Assembly: GCF_000151315.2 (NCBI RefSeq)
Contig: NW_011887294.1
Coordinates: 913,951 to 977,950 of the forward strand
From: Capsaspora owczarzaki ATCC 30864
Lineage: Eukaryota; Opisthokonta; Filasterea
Reading direction: 5' to 3'
DNA length: 64,000 bases
Shown piece after piece: positions 42,801 to 51,742 of this stretch (positions within the stretch are counted from its first letter, which is position 1; every line of letters starts with the position of its first letter). Position numbers and translations under genes: made by a program. Under the pieces are notes generated by a model, which was not told the DNA's origin, made no database searches, and saw nothing but the letters and a program-made list of their open reading frames with translations.

Positions 42801-45301
42801 TACTGCGGCTCCCTTGCGCAGACTCTCCAGCCGACTGGAGTCATCGCTGGCCTGCTCATCAAGCTTCCCGATCTCCCTGGCGTCACATTCCAACTCAAAT
42901 CGAACTTGAGCATCACCCTCTATGCCAACGGCCTGCAAGTGGGCACAGTGTCCATCTTTTCGCCCATCCTCCTGACTCCAGGCATGCGCCAGCTTCCAGC
43001 CGCCATCCAGGTGTTGATTTCCAATGTAGCCGACACGAAGGCGGCCGTGACCACCATGATGGAGGGCTCGGACATGAGCTTTAGCGCGTCGGGCACGTCT
43101 GCATTCAACTACCTGTCCGACATGGTCTCGCTGGTCGAAATCAACTTTGACATTCTGGGCAACCCTACGCCCGAGACGGTGGGTCAGCTGCCGGCGTCCA
43201 ACATGACTCTGGTTGCCACGTCCTCCACCGGTATGACCGTTGATATCGAGATGGCCTTCACCAACCCGACTTCGACCACCTTCCTTCTGGGCAACGTCAC
43301 TGCCCAGGTCATCTACGGCCACTTTATGACGGGCGCATCACCTCCGCAGCGCAACGTTGCGACGGGATGGCTCACCAACTTTGCTCTGGTGCCCGGTGAG
43401 AATATCATTCGTGCACGACTCCAATTGAGAGCGCCGGATGCCTGGGGGGTTACGCTCGCGAATGACGTTCTGTCCCGGTTTATCTGGTCGTTGACGCTGC
43501 CGCTCGAGCTGTCCGTGGCGATGAACAATGGCCAGTACTCGAGCGTGTTGCACACAGTCTTCACCATGCCTGAGCAGTATTCCGAGTCTGGGTTTGTTGT
43601 CGGCTTTGACATTTCGTTTGGCGACTCGTTCAGCTCGACGTTGTCGAACGGCTTTAAGATCACCATCGAGGCGACAAAGACCATCCACAACAAGCTCCAG
43701 TGGCCCATCAGAATTCCTCGTCTCTCGTACAATCTGTTCATGTGGGACATGAACGGCGTTCAGGATAACGGATGCGCCGGCCCATGCTCAGTTCTCGGCT
43801 ATTGCGAGACTCCTTGGCCGACCAGCCAAATCATCTCGCCAGTGACAATTGGGCCCTCCACGTCCATTGTGACCGGTCAGACGATTGTACCCGTGGGCGT
43901 CAACGGGCAGATTCCATTTTCGTTCCAGCTGAGCGGTGACAATGCCATGCGCGTCTACGACCAGTACATGACCGAGAATCAAATGTGTGGCGATGTGCTC
44001 AATGGTTTGATTACGGTGGCAATGGCTACCGATGGCTGTCCCGTCGGCGACACGTCGTGCACCTACAACGCTGTCATCAATTTTGACTGGAAGAACTATG
44101 CGTTTGCTGGTACAGACAGTTGCGGCCAGTTTGCCATCACCGGCTGCACGCCAACATTCGCCACTCCATCGTTTAGCTACTCGGGCACCGTTGCTTCCAC
44201 CAACATGGTTGTTCGAGGATCTGCTTCGACCAATTCCAACAAGTTCCCAATTACGCTGACCGACGGCGCATCTGACGTGGGTGGCATGTGGTTCAACTCG
44301 CTCGTCAATGTCCGAGATTCGTGGCGTGCAACGTTCGCGGTGAAAATTACGGACGGAATATCCTGGCTCGCCAACCCAGCTGGCGAAGGGTTTGCCTTTG
44401 TCATTCAGAACAACGCGAATGGCCTGAACGCGCTTGGCTCTGCCGGCGGAAGCTCCGACTCTGGCTGTGGGTACAAGGGTCTCACCAACTCGATTGCAGT
44501 GTACTTTGACTCGATGAACTGCAACGAGATGTACATGCTTTCAAACGGCGTCATCACGCCAAACTTCACCAGCTGGTCAACGCCTGCCGAGTTTGACGCA
44601 GAAGATGTGACCACCCAGTTCGTTGTGACGTACGACGCAGATGGGCATCGCATGTCAGTCGCCACAGGTGGCCGTGTCTCGAACTTTGACTTTGACATCG
44701 ACCGCATGATGACCCTGAATTCCGGAAGAGCGTACGTTGGTATGACGGCGGCCACGGGAAGCTACTATGCTTCTGGTCACATCGTGTCGTTGTTCTCGTT
44801 TGAACAGAGTAAGTTTGACGTAGTTTTTTGGGTTTCTCGGCTTTTTGTCCAATTTTCGCTGCAACGTTTCTCACGTTTCGTCCGTTTGCCTTGTTTTGTT
44901 TGGCTCCGTCCCCCGCTTCTTGCTTTGTGACAGTCACGACCGACTCTTCCAAAACAACGCTTGATGGCTACCTCATGGCACCGTACGAGTTTGCTGCTGG
45001 TTATCTGCACTTCCAAGCTCGTGAATCTTGCAACCGCAGGCGCGTAACTGGAGGTGACACATTCATTGCAACCATGAGCATGGCGTCCGCTCCGTTCACG
45101 GTTGTTCGTACGTTTACCAAGACGGATCCGATCAACTCGATTACGGATTTGGGCACTGGCTTGTACCGCATCAACTTCCAGTCGGCGCCGCCTCGTGGGC
45201 GCTACGATATTCGTGTGCGATTGTCCTCCTGTGCCGCCGGCACAAGCTGCGAAGTCCTCATTGCGAGCATGTTTATGCGACGTGTAGTGATTGAGGATTG
45301 A
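36838..45301 (+). CDS. Transmembrane protein with cytoplasmic SH2, DUF3712/LEA-like ectodomain and L-type-lectin-like domain
   Basis: Five exons: 36838-36905, 37747-37854, 37960-38131, 38220-44808 (one 6.6-kb exon) and 44934-45301; phases agree; 2,434 residues. SH2 at about 22-112: YFHPGITRQQAEALL, FLLRTASTGGYSLSL (the phosphotyrosine-binding Arg in FLLR is present), RVHHYQIS, ISELIEYFS. A linker of about 190 residues has DYSS and SDYYDKG. One membrane span at about 311-336 follows KTRKRR, so the N-terminus should be cytosolic (type II). The ectodomain has several LEA_2/DUF3712-like beta modules (first: LPELCSAAGVPFVLKTYLYN) with many N-glycosylation sites, a Cys-rich segment, an L-type-lectin-like domain at about 2094-2310 (EGFAFVIQNN, NSIAVYFDSMNC) and an Ig/filamin-like C-terminus. 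Ligand and partners are unknown. Confidence 0.88.
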
Positions 45302-45791
45302 GCCTGAGTGATGTTTCACGTTTTGTTTTGTTTTTGTTTTTGTTTGCCTTTTCGTGTTCTTGTGTTTATCTGTAATAGTTACTCAAAAAAAAAATCATGT
45401 TTCAAAGTCTATCCACTGAGCATACTCGCGGCAAACAACCACAACAGACCTGTAGCGACTCGTGAAGGGGATGAATTGTGATGACCAAGATCGAAATGAA
45501 TGGCGAATTTATCAACTTTTTGCACCAGATGACGAAAAACAACATTGGAATTAAAATTGGGCCAGCAGCGAAAGAAAGGCAAGATGTATTGACACAAGCT
45601 ATGTACAGGGAATGCAGGCTCGCCCAAGGGCAGACGAAGCAGTGCAGTTACAGCCAGCGCGGGACGGAGTGGCCAAAAAAAAACGCGGCACGGTGACCTA
45701 AAGCGAGAACATGAACGCTGCACTGTCGGAATTTGAGACTTTTGAAGTTCCAGGGTTATGGAACCTCCGACGAGCAGGACAGCGAGACGTT
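45302..45791. other. Convergent intergenic region
   Basis: It lies between the stop of the SH2 transmembrane gene and the 3' end of the first MLRQ-like gene. No gene or repeat can be supported. Confidence 0.5.
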
Positions 45792-46013
45792 TCAAGGCCT
45801 CCTGTGGTGGCCCACGGGAGGGGTCGCGGGTTGGTTGGTGGACTGCCACGGGAACGGGTTGCTGCGGTGGTGGAAAACAACGTCTTTGGCGCTGACCGAT
45901 GTGTGAATCATCGCTGCAACGCCGAACGTCACTGCAGAGCCGACAAAGGTCACCAGCGGAATGAGCTCCTTGTTGGCTTTCAAGTCGCTAAATACGGTAC
46001 TGATAGCACTCAT
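45792..46013 (-). CDS. MLRQ/NDUFA4-B12D-like small mitochondrial protein, copy A
   Basis: Single-exon 73-residue protein from the ATG at 46013. It has the MLRQ/B12D family outline: LIPLVTFVGSAVTFGVAAM membrane helix, then HTSVSAKDVVF and the NPFPW box near the C-terminus. In animals NDUFA4 is a small inner-membrane subunit associated with cytochrome c oxidase; B12D relatives are in plants. The copy at 46344 shares the same plan and the same strand, so this is a tandem pair that may encode alternative subunits. Confidence 0.8.
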   Translation of the reverse strand: MSAISTVFSDLKANKELIPLVTFVGSAVTFGVAAMIHTSVSAKDVVFHHRSNPFPWQSTNQPATPPVGHHRRP

Positions 46014-46343
46014 GGTTGTGTTGGAAGTTGAAGGTACGAGTCGAGGCAAAGTGCAAAACAAAAGATGGAGTGATTTGGTTTTTTGGTTTCTTTTTCGGTT
46101 TGGTGCCTGCGTCGCCGAATATCGCTCAATGGTTGTGCATAGTCGAAGTGGCGCAGTTGTGTGTATGTGAATGCGTAAACCCGTCATTGTGGATAGAGGA
46201 CGACAACAGCCACACGGGTCAACAAAAGCCGAATCAAACAATTTCCTCCTAATGTATTTTGTAGAAGCTCACAAAGACACTGGCAGCACAAGCATCACAC
46301 AATAAAAACAGAACTAACAACAAGCAATGCCAGATCATCATCA
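46014..46343. other. Spacer between tandem MLRQ-like genes
   Basis: 330 bp with no gene. It must hold the promoter of copy A and the 3' end of copy B. Confidence 0.5.
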
Positions 46344-46553
46344 TCATGGGCGTCGGCGGTGCGACTCGGGCTTGAATTCGTTGGGATCGACGCTCTGCCA
46401 CGGAAATGGATTGTTGACGTGATCCACGACAACGTCCTTCTTCAATGTGGTGTGGATGATGGACCCGATGCCATAGGATACGGCTCCAGTGACAATAACC
46501 ACCAAAGGAATAAGCTCGCGGTGCTTTCGGACGTCGTTGACAAGGGAGTTCAT
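46344..46553 (-). CDS. MLRQ/NDUFA4-B12D-like small mitochondrial protein, copy B
   Basis: Single-exon 69-residue protein from the ATG at 46553, paralogous to copy A. Family features are KHRELIPLVVIVTGAVSYGI (membrane helix), HTTLKKDVVVDH and NPFPWQSVDP, ending ESHRRRP; copy A ends HHRRP, so the C-terminus is conserved too. It probably sits in the mitochondrial inner membrane with the respiratory chain. Divergence between copies is substantial, so the duplication is not recent. Confidence 0.82.
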   Translation of the reverse strand: MNSLVNDVRKHRELIPLVVIVTGAVSYGIGSIIHTTLKKDVVVDHVNNPFPWQSVDPNEFKPESHRRRP

Positions 46554-46892
46554 TGTTGATAAATGGGACACGCTGCAGATTGGTTTCTGAGAGCAAAAGT
46601 TTGTACGCGCTGGGCGAGTGGGGCCAAAGGGAAGCGAGACGAGAAGGGGAGCACACACACAAAGAAAAAAAGTAGGAATGAATCAATCCATTTGTATTTG
46701 GCAGGGCGCTTTTGAAGGGAGGACATGAAAAGTGCGAACAGTGCGAAGAGTGCGAAGAGTGCGAAGAGTGCGAAGAGTGTGAACGGAAGCGCACCCCGGC
46801 ATGCAGGAGTCTTATCAACCAACAAGAAAAGACGTGGATCGATATAGGGGAGAACGAAAAGAGGCTGGTGCCGAAAAAAGCTGGTCAATCCA
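46554..46892. other. Spacer between MLRQ copy B and thioredoxin
   Basis: 339 bp without a gene. It contains the minisatellite at 46732-46785, the promoter of copy B and the thioredoxin 3' UTR. Confidence 0.5.
46732..46785 (+). repeat. 9-bp minisatellite, about six units
   Basis: AGTGCGAAG and one-base variants repeat in tandem. The array lies upstream of MLRQ copy B (minus strand). Confidence 0.8.
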
Positions 46893-48173
46893 CTACGACT
46901 GGGAAGCGAGCTTGTCGACGAACGATTTGACCTTTGGGTAGGGCAGCGCGCCAACGAATTGGTCACTGACAGCTCCGTTCTTGAAAGCAAACACTGCAGG
47001 AATCGAAGAGATCTACATTGAAACAAATTTTGGGGCAGGAGGCGGGGGGGGGGGTCAGAGGGGGTGAGTACAGCAGGTAAGGCATTGTTGCTCGATTCCA
47101 CTTGCCCCACCCCCACCCCTGCGCCTTCACCCCTCTTTGGCATTCCCTCGCGGCATAATTTGTCGATTCGATGGTGTCGTGTATTGCTGCCTTGAAGATG
47201 CTGGTTCAAGTCGTTTTGGAGACAGTCCTGAACTTTTTCGTTCTCCGCTCTCCGCTCGCCGCAACTGCACTTGCAAAACCTGCGACAAGTCTCTGTAAGT
47301 TGACCTACCTGGTACTTGGCCGCAATGTCGCCAACCTCATCCACGTTCACCTTGGCGAGATGGACCTCAGTCGAGCTTTCGCCGACAACGCGGGTCAACG
47401 TCGGCGTCAATGCACGGCACGGACCGCACCAACTGTCAAAGCAAACAATCCAAGCAGCATTTTTAGAATCCAAACAACACACGCACAAGCATGGAGAGAA
47501 CAGTCAGGTGGTTGGGATCTCTGCCGCCGAATTGGAAAATCCCATTCTCAGTTTCGGGGGTGGAGTCTCTCAGGTTTGTAAAATTCGCGGATGGCCTAGC
47601 TCGAATAAGCTCGCATCTGACTCATCAGCTCGAGTCGCGTTCGATCGGCGTTTGTACAGTGTCGGATGTATTGTTTCGCTTGAATCAAAGTTTCCAAAAG
47701 TGCTCGCCGAATCGCTCGAAATATAGTCTGTGCTCTATTCATCTCGAGCTTGTGGATCATGTCCTCGTCCATCGGCTGTTTGGAGTATCATCGTAGACCT
47801 CAACAGAGCAGTAGTTGTCTGATGGCCATTCCAGCTGCGGTTCTCCTCCTTCTCCTCCTCCTTCCGCCACCCCTGACTCAAGCTACGTTAGCGGGATGAG
47901 CACGGATGTGCTGATGATCGGCTGGCACACTTACGCCGCCCAGAAGTCGACAATGACAGGGACCTTGGCGTCGATGACACGCTGCTGAAAGTCGGCCTCG
48001 GACGTAACGTCAAACACGCGTCCGCTCGCCGCATCAGAGCCAGAACCAGCACCAGCACCAGCAGCAGCGAACGCCGAGGTGCTGAATGCAGCGACGGCCA
48101 TCCGCGCTGGAGCCGTCATCGCGACGGAAGATGCAGCGAGAAATCGCCGCGATGCAATACTGGCCAAAAGCAT
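46893..48173 (-). CDS. Mitochondrial thioredoxin
   Basis: Exons (minus) 47935-48173, 47432-47309 and 47012-46893 join in compatible phases, giving 160 residues. The N-terminal 50 residues are rich in Arg, Ala and Ser with few acids (LLASIASRRFLAASSVAMTA), as in mitochondrial targeting peptides. The thioredoxin fold follows: [20 protein letters not shown] with the redox CGPC, KVNVDEVGDIAAKYQ, ISSIPAVFAFKNG with the cis-Pro, and VGALPYPKVKSFVDKL. It reduces mitochondrial protein disulfides with thioredoxin reductase. One exon border splits the codon just before the WCGPC motif, separating targeting and first strand from the active site. It is divergent from the membrane HIT-like gene at 48947. 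Confidence 0.95.
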
Positions 48174-48946
48174 TGGTGTGTGGTTTTGTGGCTTGTCTGA
48201 GAATGAAAGAATGAGGCGAGGCGAGGTGGGGGGGGGGAAAAGCAAAGTAGAGCAAGGAAGGTCTAATGGGATGAGCAAGAATGTGTTTGGCATTCGTCTC
48301 AGAAAGGTGTACTGTACACGGTCTCAGCGCTGCGACTGTAAGTGACTGAGAAGTGAAGTCAGATCCTACTGTACTTGGCCACGGTGCCTTCAAGTGCAGC
48401 TCGCAAGGTTTTACCGCAATGTAGGTTCGCAGTATTACTCAGTGCAGCTGTACACAGTTTGCAGCACGAGTTACTCAGCGCGCACAAGAGACTCTTCCTT
48501 GAGCACCGCCTTACGACTTTGCGTTGTTTTTGTGCTGCACATCCCGCGCGCGTCTGATGTGGTGGTGGTGGTTTTGCTTTTATCTTGACTTGACCACAGC
48601 GTTCTTCTGTTGCTATCTTTCTCAGTCACTTTGCAAAGTGGTTTTTTGTTTGTTTGTTTTTTTGTTTTTTGTTTTTTTGTTTCTTTCTTTCGTTTTGCAC
48701 TGCACTGCTGCTTTGCTGTTTGATGGATGTGCGCACTTTGCTTGTTTCGCCCACTCGTCCATACGCAACCAAGTGCATCTACACACGCGCACGCACTTTA
48801 TTCAGGGGATACGGGTGGATTCAACGCCGCTCAGAAGCAGCAAAAACCCGGAATTCTCAGAGAGCAAATTGTCAACGCTCCTCCTCCTCCTCCTCCTTTC
48901 TTCTCCTTTTCCCCTTTCCCCTTCCCCCTTTCCGAACAACTCTCCG
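48174..48946. promoter_or_regulatory. Divergent upstream region with paired TTACTCAG sites
   Basis: The 773-bp region lies between thioredoxin (minus) and the HIT-like gene (plus). TTACTCAG occurs at 48435-48442 and 48471-48478, 36 bp apart, each followed by a GC step. These resemble AP-1/CNC or Yap-type bZIP half-site pairs, a class known to control thioredoxin genes elsewhere. The role is inferred only. T-rich tracts occur at about 48655-48685. Confidence 0.45.
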
Positions 48947-51420
48947 ATGATGCATTCGCGCAGCCATTCAGGCCAAGCCCGCAAGTCTCATTCGTTCTCA
49001 GTCTTGTTCTTCTTGTTCCTTCCCGTTCTTCTTCTCCTTCTCCTTCTCCTTCTTCTTCTTCTGGGCTTCTGCGCTGCTCCGGCGATGGCGGCGAGCGTTG
49101 CAGTCACTGTCGGTGACTACCGCAATTCCAGCAGCCCGGCTGGCGACGACAACGCCAGCAGTCTGAGCGGCGGTCTGAGCGGCAATCCTTCACTCTTTGC
49201 ATGGCTCGCTTCCTGCGCCCACCTCGTCACCCGCCGCGTCTTCCTCTCGCGCGGCGTTGCTGCTGCCTTCCTCGTGCTCTTCATCATTGCAGGGGCTGCG
49301 CTGCTCGCTGGGTCGCCGCCGTCGTCGTCGACTTCGGGCAGCACCGCAAACGGCGGCGACGTGTCCTGGACGACAGATGACGCGGCTCGCTCGTCCGCCA
49401 GCCTCAACAACGGGGCCAATGTGGATGGCGGTGCAGCGTCCGGCGAGGTCCATGCGCCCTCGCTGCGGCTGCTCGTCGACCATCTGCGGCTGCGGCAGGG
49501 CGGCAAGCTTGTTCACATCGACTTCGAGCACGACGTCCCGCCGCGGTTCCAGGCGCCGTCCGTCAGCCCGGACGACTATGGCAAGTTCGTCCTCGCAGAG
49601 ACGATGGATGGCGTTGCGGTGGCCGCACAGGACGTTGCGGACGCAGGTGGCGCCGTCCCAGTCAGGGCGTCCACAACGACACGCATCGCTTCACTCCCTG
49701 CATCCAGCAAGGTAAACAGCGAGCAGCATTGCATTTGCCAATTGCCTTGCCCCCACCTCCCCCATTTTGTGTGCTTTTGGGGGAATTACAACAACAGCGA
49801 CAACGATGCATTTTGCTGAAAAACGTTTGCGTTCGATTTTTTCGTTTTTGGTAGTGCTCAGGTGGACTTCCAGCTGTCGAGAATGTCAGCGATCTGCCGG
49901 CTTTGCTGGACGCTTGGAAGGCATGCGTGGTTACAGCCGGCTCCCTCTCCAAGGATGCGGAATTTGTCGAATACAAAAACCCTCAAGGCGATGAAGCCAT
50001 CTTGCATGCCATTGCAACGCGGATGATTGCCGTCACGAAACGGACCTCAAGACAGCTCCATTTCCCAGAACCGCTGGTTGAAAAGGTAAGGAGGGAGGGA
50101 GGGAGGAAACGTCGAACACGTCGAACACAAACAATGTGGTGTGCTCACTCTCTCACACTCTCTATTTATCAATCCACCTTTCTCTTCACTCAGGTCAAAG
50201 GATGGCTGGGAAACAAGCCCGAACTCTTTGACGCCATGCAAACGCAGCCGTTCGTCTCAATCGCCAACCAGTTTACGGACGACCACGCTCTGTTCTCTCC
50301 ACTTCGTGGCCAGCGCCCAGGGACTCGTGGAGACCCTGATCAGATTGCCAAGTATGTGCAACAGTTGGTTGATGAAACGCAACCCACGTGCGACTTTTGC
50401 AACCCGCTGCAGATGACGGCGTCCGACTCGTTCGGGCGCATTGAATCGACCTACGCCCACACAGCCTCCAATGCGTTCAAGTACGAAGTGTTTCACGGCC
50501 TTGCATTGCTCAAAACACACCATCCTCTCAAGTTCGACGAGCCCGCGTTTGTTGATTTGATGCAAATTTCCATGCGCTGGTTTGGCAAAGTGTACAAGGC
50601 TGATCGCGCCTTCCGCTTCCCACACCTCATGTGGGACATTTTGCCGAAAGCCAGTGCCAGCCAAGTGCACCCGCATGTCCAGTTGAGCATGGCTCCTGAT
50701 CGATATTATGGTACGTGATGAAGACGCATGATTTTTGGAGTTTTTGTTTTGTTGTTTTTGTTTTTGTTTTTGGTTTGTTTTTTTTTTTGTGTGTTTTTTT
50801 TTTTGTACACGAGTGCTTTGATTGCTTTTCATCTCTGTAATCTCACTTGGTCTCACAACTATGCCTCGATCAACGGGTCTGTTTGTCTGTCAGGTCGCTT
50901 CCAAGAGCTTGCCAACACGCTGGAACTGTACAATATCATTTCCCGAAATTCACCAGAATCGTTCTCGCACAACTACTTTACGGATCTCGCGGCCGTCCAT
51001 ACCGCCCTGGGCCTGGGTGTTCGATTGGGAAGCGCTGTGCTTCTTGTCAGTCTCACACCCACAAAGGAGGCTGAAGTCATGCTGCTGGCGCCCGAGCCCA
51101 ACATTGACCTCTTCCGTCTCACATACTACACGCTGCGGGCGTTTATCGACGACTTGGCCAACCCCGCACTCTCCATTGCCATGTCGTTTGCTCCGCTGGG
51201 CGATGAACCAGATGCCAACGGCCAGGCACAAGGGACGTCTGGCCCCTTGCAGTCCTTCCCAGCCATTGTTCGCATCATTGAGCGCGGCCATCCGGCCGGT
51301 CCGCGCAGCGACGTCTCTGCCATGGAGCTGTTTGGCGCGCCCAACATTTCGACTGACGTGTTTTATCTGATGGCTCAACTGCGCAAGTCCATCAAGCGAC
51401 AGCTTGCCAGTCGTGCATGA
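48947..51420 (+). CDS. Membrane-anchored HIT/GalT-superfamily protein
   Basis: Exons 48947-49711, 49855-50085, 50194-50710 and 50894-51420 give 679 residues with consistent phases. The N-terminus has a hydrophobic leader with a 12-Leu run and a second hydrophobic segment (GVAAAFLVLFIIAGAALLAG), so it is membrane-anchored or secreted. The C-terminal two thirds resemble galactose-1-phosphate uridylyltransferase and related nucleotidyl transferases: CDFCNPLQ (Cys pair), FKYEVFHGLALLKTHHPLKF, and SQVHPHVQLSM, the histidine-triad-like HxHxQ that carries the nucleotidyl intermediate in that superfamily. A further block follows (LELYNIISRN to LTPTKEAEVMLLAP). Substrate is unknown, and a lumenal or extracellular GalT-like enzyme would be unusual. 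The start at 48950 is equally possible. Confidence 0.8.
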
Positions 51421-51742
51421 TGAAGGAGGTTGTTGGATGGATTTTTTGGATCGATTTTTTGGTACTGGTATTTCGTGGTATGGAGCAGCTGCAACAACAC
51501 AAAGACAGCTGTATTGAATGATGAATTGATTTTCGATTTCCTCGCTACAACCCTACAAAGTTGAAGCACTCTTCATTTTTTTTTTTTTTTTTTGTTTCAT
51601 TTCCACTGTGTTGCAGAATAACAAGGCGATACAACTCGCAGTCGTGAGGCTTAAACTCGCCATGCTATCGATCGTTTTCACAACGTTGACTTATCTTGTT
51701 TGCTCTGATGCTGCGTGTGTGTGGGCTCAGTTTCCTTCCCAA
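51421..51742. other. Intergenic, upstream of the CUE-Smr gene
   Basis: T-rich (about 51577-51593). The downstream frame stays open to 51608 with an in-frame ATG at 51662, so the N-terminus of the next gene could extend into this stretch. Confidence 0.45.

Noticed and set aside
40347-43322. A 991-residue open frame on the minus strand
   Set aside because: It is antisense to the 6.6-kb exon of the SH2 transmembrane gene. Strong third-position GC bias keeps that strand free of stops, and the predicted protein is Val, Arg, Gly and His-rich without domain features.
33334-45301. A single p85-like PI3K regulatory gene (RhoGAP, SH3, then SH2)
   Set aside because: The RhoGAP-SH3 frame ends with a stop at 36272, and the SH2 exons join in phase to their own ATG at 36838 and onward to a transmembrane protein. 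The order also differs from p85. Transcripts could still overturn this.
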